Part shown: positions 50,510 to 60,002 of the stretch, one piece after another | How positions within the stretch are numbered: the first letter of the stretch is position 1 | How the letters are laid out: each line of letters opens with the position of its first letter | Assembly: GCA_902762615.1 (NCBI GenBank) | Contig: CACWOX010000006.1 | Span: 1-64,000 of the forward strand | Length of the DNA: 64,000 bases | From: an uncultured Ruminococcus sp. | GTDB taxonomy: Bacteria; Bacillota; Clostridia; Oscillospirales; Acutalibacteraceae | Reading direction: 5' to 3' | Notes under the pieces: model-generated | What the model was told of the DNA's origin: nothing | What the model saw: the letters and a program-made list of their open reading frames with translations, nothing else | Database searches by the model: none | Made by a program: the position numbers and the translations under genes

Positions 50510-51886
50510 ATGCGTTTTCCCGTTTTGGCAAAAATATTGGCGCCTGTGCTTGCCGTGGCGTTCCTCTCCGGATGCAGCACGCAGTTCTTCAACGGCGACA
50601 GGCAGCTGATGCGTCCCCCTTACCCCGCGGGTGAGGAGCGAAATATTCAGGAGGAGCTGACCAAAAGTCTCGGCAGCTTTACCCTTAAATATCCCAAAAG
50701 CGGCAGCTATCGCTCCGCTATCGTCAGAACCGATCTGACAGGCGACGGCAAAAATGACGCGCTCGTCTTTTTCCGCCAGGACGAAACCAAGCCCATTTCG
50801 CTCGCGCTGCTCTCTCAGGACAACGGAAAGTGGCAGTTCGTCTCCAAAAAGGAGGGGGAAGGCGGCGAGATCGACCGCGTGCTTTTCGGCGACATCAACT
50901 GCGACGGTAAAAATGAAATTATCGTCGGCTGGACCATTTACAGCAGCGGACTGAATATTATTTCCGCCTACAGCCTGCAGGACAACGCCCTTACCGCTAT
51001 CGACGTCAAGGAATACTCCGAGTCAAAGGCTGCCAATATCTCGGTGGCTTACACCGACATGCAGCTCTACGATTTTGACAACGACGGTTCGGACGAGATC
51101 ATTGCTTCCTACCTCAATCTGTCAGAGGTGACCGCGACCGCCAAGCTCATAGAGTGCCACAGAGGGATCGACAACGCGTACACCATGAGCGTTACCGACA
51201 CCGCGCCGCTTGACGGACACGTGCTGTATTACGCCGACGCAAAGGTCGCCAAGCTCACCGACGACAAAATATACGGCGTGTCGCTCGATGGCTACAAGGA
51301 CAATTCCACCATGATTACGGAATATATCTATTGGAACAGCCAGAGCGGCGACCTGGAAACCCCCTTCTACAACGCCGATGAACAGGCTGTATTGGGTACC
51401 GTCCGCAATGTCAATGTCACCTCGCGCGATATTGATTCCGACGGCGTGATGGATATTCCCGTGACAGAATACCTGCCGGGGTATGATCACACATCAGAGG
51501 AACCGATGTACCTGACGCTGTGGTACAATGTCGATTTCGGCGCCAAGGGCTACACCTTCCTCAACAAAAAGAAGAACATCATCAATCTCTCGGAAGGCTA
51601 CAGCATTACGTGGCAGTCCGCCTGGGACAACAAAATCACCTGCCGTCTGGACGAGAAAAACCGCATACTCTATTTCTACAGGTACCAAAAAGACCGCTTC
51701 GCGTTCAGCGAGGAGCTTTTCCGCATAAAGGTATTCACTCAGACCGAATGGAAGAATGACAATCACGACCCGAAGTATGCCGTCATTCTCAACAGTACAC
51801 ATGAGACGGTCTGTGCTGCGCTGTTCTCCAGCGACCAGAATTTGGTGGATCAGAATACCGTTAAGTCCGCTTTTTCTTTGATTTGA
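50510..51886 (+). CDS. VCBS/FG-GAP-repeat lipoprotein next to a two-component system
   Basis: A 458-residue lipoprotein. The signal peptide ends in the lipobox FLSGC (Cys near residue 22). The mature part has four integrin-like FG-GAP/VCBS calcium-binding loops: RTDLTGDGKNDALVFF, GDINCDGKNEIIVGW, DFDNDGSDEIIASY and DIDSDGVMDIPVTE. These indicate a partial beta-propeller outside the membrane. The C-terminal 130 residues form a separate domain. GGAGG lies 9 nt before the ATG. It precedes the response regulator by 47 bp and the kinase follows, so it may act as an extracytoplasmic sensor or accessory for that system. That is inference from order. Confidence 0.78.
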   Translation: MRFPVLAKILAPVLAVAFLSGCSTQFFNGDRQLMRPPYPAGEERNIQEELTKSLGSFTLKYPKSGSYRSAIVRTDLTGDGKNDALVFFRQDETKPISLALLSQDNGKWQFVSKKEGEGGEIDRVLFGDINCDGKNEIIVGWTIYSSGLNIISAYSLQDNALTAIDVKEYSESKAANISVAYTDMQLYDFDNDGSDEIIASYLNLSEVTATAKLIECHRGIDNAYTMSVTDTAPLDGHVLYYADAKVAKLTDDKIYGVSLDGYKDNSTMITEYIYWNSQSGDLETPFYNADEQAVLGTVRNVNVTSRDIDSDGVMDIPVTEYLPGYDHTSEEPMYLTLWYNVDFGAKGYTFLNKKKNIINLSEGYSITWQSAWDNKITCRLDEKNRILYFYRYQKDRFAFSEELFRIKVFTQTEWKNDNHDPKYAVILNSTHETVCAALFSSDQNLVDQNTVKSAFSLI

Positions 51887-51933
51887 CATGATACTTTTTA
51901 TTTACAAACATTATTCTGAAGGGACGATTTATT

Positions 51934-52632
51934 ATGAAAAAAATACTTGTGGCTGAGGACGAGGACGCTATCAGAGAATTTGTGGTGATCAACCTCAAAC
52001 GCTCGGGATACGACGTTTACGACGTCAACAACGGAAGCGACGCTGTGGAGGCTTATGACAAGGCAAACGGCGATTTTGACATCGCGCTGCTTGACGTGAT
52101 GATGCCCGGAATGGACGGCATCTCGGTCTGCCGCGAGCTTCGCCGCCGCAACAGCAATTTAGGCATTATCATGCTCACCGCCAAATCGCAGGAGATGGAC
52201 AAGGTCAACGGTCTGATGAACGGCGCGGACGATTACATAACCAAGCCGTTCAGCCCAAGCGAGCTGATGGCGAGGGTGGACGCGCTTCATCGCCGCGTCA
52301 TTCTCAGCGAGAGCAACGACCGCTCCTTCCGCGAGGAGCTGCGCTCCGGCAGCTTCGTCCTCAATCTGCGCAACCGCACCCTCAGCAAGAACGGCGAACT
52401 CGTCGAGCTGACGCAGGTGGAATTTCAGATCATGGAGTATTTCTTCTCCAATCCCCGCACCGCTCTCAGCCGCGACGATATCCTGAAGCATGTATGGGGC
52501 GACGGCTTCTTCGGCGAGGAAAAAATTGTCGACGTCAATATCCGCCGTCTCCGCATGAAAATCGAGGAAAAACCCTCTTCCCCACGCCACATCGTCACCG
52601 TCTGGGGTCTCGGCTACAAGTGGGAAGCGTGA
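51934..52632 (+). CDS. OmpR/PhoB-family response regulator
   Basis: A 232-residue DNA-binding regulator. The receiver domain has the acidic pocket EDEDAI, the phospho-acceptor D54 in IALLDVMMPGMDGISVC, IIMLTAKSQ, and KPFSPSELMARV (conserved Lys). The C-terminal winged helix shows VELTQVEFQIMEYFFSNPRTALSRDDILKHVWGDGFFGEEKIVDVNIRRLRMKIEE and ends in WGLGYKWEA. It pairs with the histidine kinase 60 bp downstream. Target genes are unknown; the upstream lipoprotein gene is a candidate. The gap to the kinase gene holds a heptamer repeat. Confidence 0.93.
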   Translation: MKKILVAEDEDAIREFVVINLKRSGYDVYDVNNGSDAVEAYDKANGDFDIALLDVMMPGMDGISVCRELRRRNSNLGIIMLTAKSQEMDKVNGLMNGADDYITKPFSPSELMARVDALHRRVILSESNDRSFREELRSGSFVLNLRNRTLSKNGELVELTQVEFQIMEYFFSNPRTALSRDDILKHVWGDGFFGEEKIVDVNIRRLRMKIEEKPSSPRHIVTVWGLGYKWEA

Positions 52633-52636
52633 GCGC

Positions 52637-52676
52637 TCGCCGCAGCCGCGGCTCGCTAAGAGAATAGAGAATAGTG
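52637..52676 (+). repeat. Hairpin plus AGAATAG heptamers, regulator-kinase gap
   Basis: GAGC/GCTC-rich hairpin (52631-52656 area) followed by AAG and two AGAATAG units (52661-52674), then TGATAGG. Same module order as in the dnaK-dnaJ spacer. Confidence 0.7.
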
Positions 52677-52692
52677 ATAGGGGGAATGTCAA

Positions 52693-54354
52693 TTGCCTGA
52701 TATGTTAGACAATGCAAACAATACGAACAATTCCAACGGTTCCGACGAAAAAAGCGGCTTTTTCGATAACATAAAAAACTCCAAGCTCGGAGAAAAGACC
52801 GGCAAATTCTTTGAGGCGTTCGGCAGAATGATGAAACACCTCTTTCTGCCGTACAGGGAAATGATCAGGGGCAAGGGCATTACACGCCGGTGGCTCTTTA
52901 CCACCTTTTCGCTGCTCGGTACGATGCTGATTGCTATTTTCATTATTTCCGTGTCGCTGATCAACAGCTTCTATTACAACAACATTCAGCAGATCATCGA
53001 ACAGCGCACTTCGGTTATGTCGGAATATTTCGCCCAGACCGCCTTCAATTCCTATACCGCTATGAACGAAAACGACTACCGCCTCTCCGCGCAGTCCTTC
53101 GTCGAGGGATTTGCCGACAAGGACAAGATGGAATTGCAGTTCATCAACGGCAGGGGCAGCACCCTGGTCACCTCCACCGGCTTCGAGCCGCCTGCCGGTC
53201 AGCCAAAGCCGGACTATGACGCAGCCTGCAAAACCGGCGACCACGGCACCTGGAACGGCTACAACGAAAACAATGAGCATGTCTATGCCGTATCCTACAT
53301 TCTTGATCTGCCCAACTACAAGGGCTACAGAGCGATCCGCATGATCGTCTCGCTTGAGCCGACAGACGACGCCGTTCGCAGCAATATCATTCTGATTTTT
53401 GTGATCATGCTGGTCGTGCTGCTCTTTATCTCGCTGTCAAGCTCCTACTTTATCCGCTCCATTGTCAATCCCGTCAAGACGATCACCAACATCGCCGGAA
53501 ACATTGCCGGAGGCGATTTCTCCATACGCCTCGAAAAGCAGCACGACGACGAGATCGGCGACCTGATGGATTCCATTAACGCGATGGCTGCCGAGCTGGC
53601 ACTGAGCGAAAACGCAAAGAACGACTTTATTTCCTCCGTCTCCCACGAGCTTCGCACGCCGCTCACCGCCATCAAGGGCTGGAGCGAAACGGTGCTGATG
53701 TGCGGCACCGAGGACGAAGCTATGATCAAGCGCGGCATGGGTATCATTATCAAGGAAACCGAACGCCTGAGCGGTCTGGTGGAACAGCTTCTGGATTTCT
53801 CCCGCATGCAAAGCGGCAGAATGGTGATGAATTTCCAGATGCTCGACATCATCGCGGAGATCGATGACGTGGTATTCATGTTTGCCGAAAAGGCACGCAC
53901 AGAGGACAAACGCCTTACATTCTACGAGCCGGAACAGGCGATCCCCGTCATGGGCGACCGCGACAAGCTCAAACAGGTCATTATCATTGTCATCGACAAC
54001 GCCATGAAATACAGCGAATCCGGCGGCGAGATTTACGTTTACACCTCGGTGGAAAACGACATGCTCACCATCGGCGTGCGCGACCACGGCTGCGGCATTC
54101 CTGCCGATCAGCTGCCCAAGGTCAAGCAGAAATTCTACAAGGCGAACACCGCCAAGGGCGGCTTCGGCATCGGTCTTGCCGTGGCTGACGAAATTATCCG
54201 CAAGCACAACGGCGAATTTGTCATTGACAGCGTGGAAGGAGAAGGCACCAATGTCAGCATTATCCTTCCGGTTGCCAGACAGAACAGCATGATCGAAATT
54301 GCCTCCCCTGCCGACAAAAATTCAACAGAGAGCGAAGGTTCAGACAATGAGTAA
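52693..54354 (+). CDS. Sensor histidine kinase
   Basis: A 553-residue membrane kinase. TTG start at 52693, with AGGGGGA 7 nt upstream. A cytoplasmic N-terminal tail of about 70 residues, helix 1 (LFTTFSLLGTMLIAIFIISVSLI), an external sensor of about 140 residues (PAS/dCache-like, EQRTSVMSEYFAQTAFNSYTAMNEND), helix 2 (IILIFVIMLVVLLFISLSSSYFI), HAMP (SIVNPVKTITNIAGNIAGGDFSIRLE), HisKA with H318 in SSVSHELRTPLTAIKGW, and HATPase (IIIVIDNAMKYSESGGEI; VRDHGCGIP; GGFGIGLAVADEII). Partner of the OmpR-type regulator. The long N-terminal cytosolic tail is unusual. Overlaps the next gene by 8 bp. Confidence 0.93.
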   Translation: MPDMLDNANNTNNSNGSDEKSGFFDNIKNSKLGEKTGKFFEAFGRMMKHLFLPYREMIRGKGITRRWLFTTFSLLGTMLIAIFIISVSLINSFYYNNIQQIIEQRTSVMSEYFAQTAFNSYTAMNENDYRLSAQSFVEGFADKDKMELQFINGRGSTLVTSTGFEPPAGQPKPDYDAACKTGDHGTWNGYNENNEHVYAVSYILDLPNYKGYRAIRMIVSLEPTDDAVRSNIILIFVIMLVVLLFISLSSSYFIRSIVNPVKTITNIAGNIAGGDFSIRLEKQHDDEIGDLMDSINAMAAELALSENAKNDFISSVSHELRTPLTAIKGWSETVLMCGTEDEAMIKRGMGIIIKETERLSGLVEQLLDFSRMQSGRMVMNFQMLDIIAEIDDVVFMFAEKARTEDKRLTFYEPEQAIPVMGDRDKLKQVIIIVIDNAMKYSESGGEIYVYTSVENDMLTIGVRDHGCGIPADQLPKVKQKFYKANTAKGGFGIGLAVADEIIRKHNGEFVIDSVEGEGTNVSIILPVARQNSMIEIASPADKNSTESEGSDNE

Positions 54355-55309
54355 AGATAAAAAAACCAAGACAAAATACACCTCCATCGGCGGTCAGGCG
54401 CTGATCGAGGGCGTTATGATGCGGGGACCAAAGAACACCGCAATGGCTGTCCGTTCGCCCGACGGCTCCATTCAGGTGGAAAATGTGGACTGTCCCCTGC
54501 CCTCCGAACGCCCTTCGGTATTCAAAATTCCCCTTCTGCGCGGCATGTATTCCTTCTTTGACTCCATGCGCGTCGGCTCCAAAACGCTCATGCGTTCGGC
54601 GGAGCTTGCCGGAGAAGCCGACGAGGACGAGGAGCTTTCTCCCTTTGAGCAGAAGCTCAACGATATCTTCGGGGAAAAGCTCTTTGGAGCGCTGATGACG
54701 CTGGCGATGGTTTTAGGCATGGGACTTGCGATTCTTCTCTTTTTCGTGGTGCCGACCGCCTGCTACACCGGACTTGCCAAGCTCTTTCCCGTGCTGGAGG
54801 GCAATATCCTCTGGCGCTCGGTCTTTGAGGGCGTTTTCAAAATCGTGATCTTTGTGCTGTACATTTTCCTCTGCACCCGCATGAAGGATATGCACAGGGT
54901 ATTTGAGTATCACGGCGCTGAGCACAAGACGATTTTCTGCTACGAGGCAAAGCAGGAGCTTACGGTGGAAAATGTGCGCAAATTCAGGCGCTTTCATCCC
55001 CGCTGCGGCACCAGCTTCCTCATCGTCATGCTGATCATCGGCATTGTGGTGGGCTTCTGCATTCAGACCGACGTGATCTGGCTGCGCACCCTTATCAGAC
55101 TTGCCTGCCTGCCGCTGGTCATGGGCTTCGGCTATGAGATCATCCGCTTCTGCGGCAAGCACGACAATCTTCTCACCAAAATACTCTCCGCGCCCGGCAT
55201 GTGGATGCAGCATATCACCACCTTCGAGCCGAGCGATGATCAGATCGAATGCGCTATCGCAGCCATGAAGGCTGTCATTCCCGAAAACACTGAAGGAGAA
55301 ATCGTCTGA
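54347..55309 (+). CDS. DUF1385 (YqhQ-like) membrane protein
   Basis: A 320-residue membrane protein of the DUF1385 family. Signatures: YTSIGGQALIEGVMMRGPKNTAMAVR at the N-terminus, RVFEYHGAEHKTIFCYEAKQELTVENVRKFRRFHPRCGTSF in the middle, and ITTFEPSDDQIECAIAAMKAVI at the end, with about four helices between. The HGAEHK block may bind metal. Function is unknown; the family is almost always next to prmC/prfA in Firmicutes, as here, where it overlaps prmC by 1 bp. The ATG at 54347 lies inside the end of the kinase gene, so it is translationally coupled. Confidence 0.87.
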   Translation: MSKDKKTKTKYTSIGGQALIEGVMMRGPKNTAMAVRSPDGSIQVENVDCPLPSERPSVFKIPLLRGMYSFFDSMRVGSKTLMRSAELAGEADEDEELSPFEQKLNDIFGEKLFGALMTLAMVLGMGLAILLFFVVPTACYTGLAKLFPVLEGNILWRSVFEGVFKIVIFVLYIFLCTRMKDMHRVFEYHGAEHKTIFCYEAKQELTVENVRKFRRFHPRCGTSFLIVMLIIGIVVGFCIQTDVIWLRTLIRLACLPLVMGFGYEIIRFCGKHDNLLTKILSAPGMWMQHITTFEPSDDQIECAIAAMKAVIPENTEGEIV

Positions 55310-56166
55310 TGAACAACAGCTGCACCGTCAGGGAAGCATATGATCAGGGCAAAAATACGTTATCACGGGCAGGGCTGCAAAGTCCTGCCTTTGATGCGTT
55401 AATGCTCTTTGAAATGGCATTCGGCATCGGCGACCGCGCGTCCCTCGCCATTCACGGCGGCGAGACGGCAGACCCCGCTAAACTGGAATTCTTCGACGAG
55501 CTGATCATCCGGCGCACGCGCGAGCCGCTGCAATACATTCTCGGGCGCTGGGATTTTGACGACATGGCGCTGTGTGTGGGCGAGGGCGTTCTTGTGCCGC
55601 GTGAGGACACACTGACGCTTGTGGAAACGGCTTGCGACTGGCTGAAAGATAAGCCTTCGCCGCGCGTGCTGGATCTCTGCGCCGGCAGCGGCGCCGTCGG
55701 TCTGGCAATTGCCCGGAGGATTCCTTCCGCCGAGGTCACCTGCATTGAAAAATCGCCCGACGCGCTGCGCTATCTGCGGCGCAACATTGAACAATTCGGT
55801 CAGGGCAGAGTGCTTTGTCAGGAGGGGGACGTGCTGCTTCCGCCGGCGTTGCGTCAGCCATTCGACTGCCTTGTTTCCAACCCCCCCTACATTCCCGCGC
55901 GCGACATAGACGGGCTTGCGTGGGAAGTTCACTGTGAGCCGCGAATGGCTCTCGACGGCGGCAGCGACGGTCTGGATTTTTACAGGGCAATCTGTTCGCT
56001 CTGGAAGCCGCTTGTTCGGGACGAGGGCTTGATTGCCTTTGAGATAGGATACGACATCCGCGAAGGCGTTACGCAAATAATGGAGCAGAACGGCATAGTT
56101 CGGATTGGCGCAGCAAAGGACTTTAGCGGTATCGACAGGTGTGTTTTTGGTACAGCCGTTTCATAA
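55309..56166 (+). CDS. prmC: Release factor glutamine methyltransferase
   Basis: A 285-residue SAM-dependent N5-glutamine methyltransferase that modifies the GGQ motif of class I peptide release factors. The N-terminal helical domain (DALMLFEMAFGI; IIRRTREPLQYILGRWDFDDMAL) is followed by GVLVPREDTLTLVETACDWL, the SAM loop VLDLCAGSGAVGLAIARR and the catalytic NPPY in CLVSNPPYIPARDI. The usual companion prfA is not in the window. Its ATG overlaps the DUF1385 stop (TGATG). Confidence 0.93.
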   Translation: MNNSCTVREAYDQGKNTLSRAGLQSPAFDALMLFEMAFGIGDRASLAIHGGETADPAKLEFFDELIIRRTREPLQYILGRWDFDDMALCVGEGVLVPREDTLTLVETACDWLKDKPSPRVLDLCAGSGAVGLAIARRIPSAEVTCIEKSPDALRYLRRNIEQFGQGRVLCQEGDVLLPPALRQPFDCLVSNPPYIPARDIDGLAWEVHCEPRMALDGGSDGLDFYRAICSLWKPLVRDEGLIAFEIGYDIREGVTQIMEQNGIVRIGAAKDFSGIDRCVFGTAVS

Positions 56167-56181
56167 ATGCAAATTTTACTG

Positions 56182-56210
56182 TTGCATTTTTCGCAGAAAT
56201 GATATATAAT
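56182..56210 (+). promoter_or_regulatory. Promoter of recA-recX
   Basis: TTGCAT (56182-56187), 17-bp spacer, TATAAT (56205-56210), 35 bp before recA. I see no clear LexA box (GAACN4GTTC) here. Confidence 0.7.
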
Positions 56211-56244
56211 AGTGGCAGAATCAAAGCAAAGGATGGATTTCAAA

Positions 56245-57453
56245 ATGGCAGTAGATAAAAAAAAGGCGCTCGAAACGGCGCTCGCAAGCATAGAAAAGCA
56301 GTTCGGCAAGGGCGCCGTTATGAAGCTCGGGCAGAATTCCGCTCTCAACGTCGAGGCAATCTCCACAGGTTCGCTCGGTCTTGATCTCGCGCTCGGAATC
56401 GGCGGTCTGCCGAGGGGAAGAATTATCGAGATGTACGGTCCTGAATCCTCCGGCAAGACCACATTGGCGCTGCACTGCATTGCAGAAGCCCAGAAACAGG
56501 GCGGTATTGCCGCGTTCATCGACGTGGAGCACGCGCTTGACCCGGTCTACGCACAGGCACTTGGCGTGGACATCGACAATCTGCTGGTATCTCAGCCTGA
56601 CAACGGCGAACAGGCGCTTGAAATTACAGAAGAACTGGTGCGTTCCGGCGCGATCGACGTTATCGTGGTCGACTCGGTTGCCGCGCTCGTTCCCCGCGCC
56701 GAGGTGGAAGGCGACATGGGCAGCGCATTCGTCGGAATGCAGGCGCGTCTGATGAGTCAGGCGCTTCGCAAGCTGACCAGCGCTATCGGCAAGTCCAACT
56801 GCGTGGCTATCTTCATCAATCAGCTGCGCGAGAAGGTGGGCGTTGTCTACGGCAATCCCGAAGTCACTCCCGGCGGCCGTGCGCTCAAATTCTACAGCTC
56901 GGTGCGTATCGAAATCCGCAAGGGGGAGGCGCTCAAATCCGGCTCCGACGTGATCGGTAACCGCACAAAGGCTAAGGTCGTCAAAAATAAAATTGCACCT
57001 CCCTTCCGCACTGCCGAATTTGACATTATGTACGGCGAGGGAATCAGCCGCACGGGAGAGCTTCTTGACCTCGCGGTGGAGCTTGGCATTGTCAAAAAGG
57101 GCGGCGCGTGGTTCTCCTACGGCGAGACAAAGCTCGGACAGGGGCGCGACAATTCCAAAACTTACTTCGTTGAACACCCCGAAGTGGCGCAGGAAATTGA
57201 AGAAAAGGTTCGTGAAAACGCCGAAAAGCTGATCAACAAGCACAAGGCGGCTAAATCCGCAAAGAAATCCGAAGGCGAAGGCGAAAGCGAATCCACCGAA
57301 GCTGCCGAAACGCAGGAATTTGAGGTGCCGCCGGCAGAAGCACCTGCCGAGCCGGAGAGCAATATGATCGACGATATTCCCATTCCTGAGGAATTCATCG
57401 ACAATGTGAAGCCCTCCAAACGCAAGAAGAACATTGACATCTCGGTTGACTGA
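56245..57453 (+). CDS. recA: Recombinase RecA
   Basis: A 402-residue DNA strand-exchange protein. Start at 56245 (AAAGGATGG upstream; conserved [29 protein letters not shown]). The Walker A is GPESSGKTT (residues 65-73), then [18 protein letters not shown], the L1/L2 loops ([26 protein letters not shown]) and the C-terminal domain. It is longer than usual (about 345-360) owing to a C-terminal tail of about 60 residues that is acidic and Glu/Ser/Ala-rich, ending with a Lys/Arg patch. Acidic tails moderate DNA binding in E. coli RecA. Operon with recX. Confidence 0.98.
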   Translation: MAVDKKKALETALASIEKQFGKGAVMKLGQNSALNVEAISTGSLGLDLALGIGGLPRGRIIEMYGPESSGKTTLALHCIAEAQKQGGIAAFIDVEHALDPVYAQALGVDIDNLLVSQPDNGEQALEITEELVRSGAIDVIVVDSVAALVPRAEVEGDMGSAFVGMQARLMSQALRKLTSAIGKSNCVAIFINQLREKVGVVYGNPEVTPGGRALKFYSSVRIEIRKGEALKSGSDVIGNRTKAKVVKNKIAPPFRTAEFDIMYGEGISRTGELLDLAVELGIVKKGGAWFSYGETKLGQGRDNSKTYFVEHPEVAQEIEEKVRENAEKLINKHKAAKSAKKSEGEGESESTEAAETQEFEVPPAEAPAEPESNMIDDIPIPEEFIDNVKPSKRKKNIDISVD

Positions 57454-57455
57454 TC

Positions 57456-58094
57456 ATGCTGATCACAGAGCTTAGACCCCAAAAGGGACATCTGGTGGGA
57501 CTGTATTCCGATGGAGAGCTTATTGTGTCGATTGACAGCGACATTGTCGCCGAAAAAGCTATCAAGCCGATGAGGGATTATCCTGTGGAGACATTGCAGG
57601 AGCTTCTCACCCAGTCGCAGCTCAGACGGGCAAAGGCAAGGGCGCTCTACCTGCTGGAATTCAGGGATTATTCCCGCCGTGATATGAAAACCCGTTTGAA
57701 AAGGGACGAGGAATTCGATGAAGATTCCGCCGAAGCCGCTGTGGAATATCTGACCGAAATCGGAGCGATCGACGATTCACGCTACGCGGAAAACATGATT
57801 CGCCACCTCATCAGCCAGAAGCATTACGGCAGGCGGCGGATCATGCAGGAGCTTGCGGGCAAGGGCATTGAACGCACCACGGCGGAAGAGGCGCTGGAAC
57901 CGTTCGACACCGACGAGCAAGCCGCCATTCTCGACCTGCTGCAAGGCAGATTCAGCCGCGACCTCGGCGACGAAAAGGGCATTCGGCGTACGGTTGCCAC
58001 CTTGCAGCGTTACGGCTACAGTACAGGCGATATTTACGACGCGCTAAGGACGTACGGTGACACTCTGCAGGAATCAAGAGACGAATGTGAATGA
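57456..58094 (+). CDS. recX: RecX regulatory protein
   Basis: A 212-residue inhibitor of RecA filament growth. The tandem three-helix repeats are seen: ALYLLEFRDYSRRDMKTRLKRDEEFDEDSAEAAVEYLTEIGAIDDSRYAENMIRHLISQKHYGRRRIMQELAGKGIERTTAEEAL. The N-terminal 55 residues (ITELRPQKGHLVGLYSDGELIVSID) are a small beta domain typical of Firmicutes RecX. It starts 2 bp after the recA stop and overlaps the next gene by 4 bp (ATGA). Confidence 0.94.
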   Translation: MLITELRPQKGHLVGLYSDGELIVSIDSDIVAEKAIKPMRDYPVETLQELLTQSQLRRAKARALYLLEFRDYSRRDMKTRLKRDEEFDEDSAEAAVEYLTEIGAIDDSRYAENMIRHLISQKHYGRRRIMQELAGKGIERTTAEEALEPFDTDEQAAILDLLQGRFSRDLGDEKGIRRTVATLQRYGYSTGDIYDALRTYGDTLQESRDECE

Positions 58095-58549
58095 GAGAGT
58101 ACAAAATCATTATAGGTGAGTCCATCGGTGATATTCGGCTGGGTATGACGAGCAGGGAGGCGCAAGCCCGCCTCGTGGAATACAAGGAAAACAATTACCA
58201 GCCCTATGGCGGTAGCCGGATGGTACACGAGAGCATCTCAGAGGATTTTATTGTATCTTACAACGAGCATGACAGAGTGGACTTCATCTGCTTTAACAAC
58301 TTCACAGAAGCGATGGTGACGCTCGACGACTTGCCGCTGAGTGAAATAGGCTGCTTTGAGCTTTTCACAAAAATACACGACCTTGATCCGGAAGCGGAAG
58401 TGGATTCGGAAGGATTTATCAGCAATGCGCTCGGATTTGGTGTGACATTTGTCACCGAATCATTGACCGATAGCAACGGACGAGAACATATTTGCGAGAT
58501 GTTTGACACGCTGCAGGTCGTGACAAAAGATTTCTGGAAAGAAAACTGA
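58091..58549 (+). CDS. Hypothetical protein in the recA-recX operon
   Basis: A 152-residue cytosolic protein that I do not recognise. It begins REYKIIIGESIGDIRLGMTSREAQARLVEYK, a pattern (beta strand, IRLGMT, helix) seen in small bacterial immunity/SMI1-like or uncharacterised domains, followed by alternating beta strands (ISEDFIVSYNEHDRVDFICFNN) and VTFVTESLTD. The start overlaps recX by 4 bp, so it is translated with the operon, but a recombination role is not indicated by the sequence. Followed by a strong terminator. Confidence 0.75.
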   Translation: MREYKIIIGESIGDIRLGMTSREAQARLVEYKENNYQPYGGSRMVHESISEDFIVSYNEHDRVDFICFNNFTEAMVTLDDLPLSEIGCFELFTKIHDLDPEAEVDSEGFISNALGFGVTFVTESLTDSNGREHICEMFDTLQVVTKDFWKEN

Positions 58550-58556
58550 ATAAAAA

Positions 58557-58600
58557 GGGCGCGGTTTGTAACTTGACGATCACAAACCGCGCTTTGTTTT
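58557..58600 (+). terminator. Terminator of the recA operon
   Basis: GCGCGGTTTGT (58559-58569) pairs with ACAAACCGCGC (58582-58592), followed by TTTGTTTT. The 3' arm resembles that of the terminator at 37303. Confidence 0.85.
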
Positions 58601-58653
58601 GCTTGAAATTAAAAATATAATGAGATGTTATATAATGCAGTTTCTACTGTAAA

Positions 58654-58698
58654 ACTCCACACTTCACACTTCACACTTCACACTCCACACTTCACACT
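58654..58698. repeat. ACTTCAC/ACTCCAC heptamer array
   Basis: Six 7-bp units ACTCCAC, ACTTCAC x3, ACTCCAC, ACTTCAC (58654-58695) between the recA-operon terminator and the 3' end of argJ; two further TTCACACTTT pieces follow to about 58722. The remaining spacer shows nothing else. Confidence 0.85.
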
Positions 58699-58739
58699 TT
58701 ATGAAGGCTTCACACTTTTTGAAGGGCTCCCCACTAATT

Positions 58740-59996
58740 TTAAGTTCTGTAGTCGCCGTTGATTCTGACGTAATCATAGGTGAGGTCGCAGCCCCATGCC
58801 TTGGCGTATGCGTCGCCCTGATGCAGGTCGATGTGGATGAAGATTTCGTCGGCGGAGAGAATCTCCTCGGCTTTTTCTTCGGAGAATTCTATGCCCGCGC
58901 CGTCACGGTAGACCTCGACCCGTCCGTATTCGGAGGACATAGCCACTTCCATCCTGTCTATGTCAAAATCCGCTTCGGCATAGCCGATGGCGCAGAAGAT
59001 TCTGCCGCAGTTCGCGTCCCTCCCGAACATCGCGCTTTTCACCAGCGGGGAGCGGATGACACTCCTCGCGACGGTAATCGCCGTGTCGAGATCAGGTGCG
59101 CCGGCGCAGGTACATTCGATCAGCTTGCTTGCGCCCTCGCCGTCCTTGGCAAGCATTCTGGTCAGATTCATCATGACATAATACAGCGCGGATTTGAAGT
59201 TTTCATAGTCCTCGCCCTCGGAAGTTACTTGGGGATTGCCTGCAAGACCGTTTGACATGAGCAGCACGCAGTCGTTGGTGGAGGTGTCACCGTCCACGCT
59301 CAGGCAGTTGTAGGTCACTTTCACCACGTCGGAAAGCGCCTTTTGCAACAGCGCAGAGCTGACTGCCGCGTCGGTGGTGATGAAATTCAGGGTGGTCGCC
59401 ATGTTGGGGTGAATCATGCCGCTGCCCTTCGCCATGCCGCCCATTTTGCAGGGCTTGCCGCCCAGCTCGAATGTCACAGCGATCTCCTTCATCACCGTGT
59501 CGGTGGTCATGATGGCGTTTGCCGCCTTTTGGTTGCCCTCATAGGAGAGTCCTGCCGCCAGCTCTTCGACGTGTTCGGCAATGGGCTCGATGGGAAGAAT
59601 CTGAGCAATTACGCCGGTGGAGGCGACGACGATTTCTTCCGGCGCGATTCCGAGAGCCTTTGCCGCAAGCTCACACATGGCTTCCGCCTTTTCCACACCG
59701 TCGGCGTTGCAGGTGTTGGCGTTCTTGCTGTTGGCGATGAAGCCGCGTGTTCTGCCGCCCATCGCGGCGAGGTGATTCTTGGTCACCAGAAGCGGCGCGC
59801 CCTTGACCTTGTTGGTGGTGTAGACCGCGGCGGCGTTGCACAGCACGTCGCTGACCACCAAACCGAGGTCGTTTTTATTTTTGTCCTTATTCAGACCGCA
59901 GTTGAGTCCGTTCGCCTTGAAGCCTTTTGCGGCGCAGACGCCGCCCTCCACCGTTTGGAACTCCTTCGGGATAATTCCGTTGATTGTGTTTGCCAT
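58740..59996 (-). CDS. argJ: Bifunctional ornithine acetyltransferase/N-acetylglutamate synthase
   Basis: A 418-residue autoprocessing enzyme of arginine synthesis. It transfers acetyl from N-acetylornithine to glutamate, and the bifunctional form also uses acetyl-CoA. The self-cleavage site is seen in AKGSGMIHPNMATTLNFITTDA, where the Thr following MAT becomes the nucleophile. Other blocks: VAAVYTTNKVKGAPLLVTK and SVDGDTSTNDCVLLMSNG. The C-terminus (DLTYDYVRINGDYRT) is complete. No other arg gene is in the window, which is unusual since argCJBD often cluster. It starts 6 bp after the M19 peptidase gene, so it rides in an operon from rnhB. Confidence 0.94.
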   Translation of the reverse strand: MANTINGIIPKEFQTVEGGVCAAKGFKANGLNCGLNKDKNKNDLGLVVSDVLCNAAAVYTTNKVKGAPLLVTKNHLAAMGGRTRGFIANSKNANTCNADGVEKAEAMCELAAKALGIAPEEIVVASTGVIAQILPIEPIAEHVEELAAGLSYEGNQKAANAIMTTDTVMKEIAVTFELGGKPCKMGGMAKGSGMIHPNMATTLNFITTDAAVSSALLQKALSDVVKVTYNCLSVDGDTSTNDCVLLMSNGLAGNPQVTSEGEDYENFKSALYYVMMNLTRMLAKDGEGASKLIECTCAGAPDLDTAITVARSVIRSPLVKSAMFGRDANCGRIFCAIGYAEADFDIDRMEVAMSSEYGRVEVYRDGAGIEFSEEKAEEILSADEIFIHIDLHQGDAYAKAWGCDLTYDYVRINGDYRT

Positions 59997-60002
59997 TTTT
60001 TC

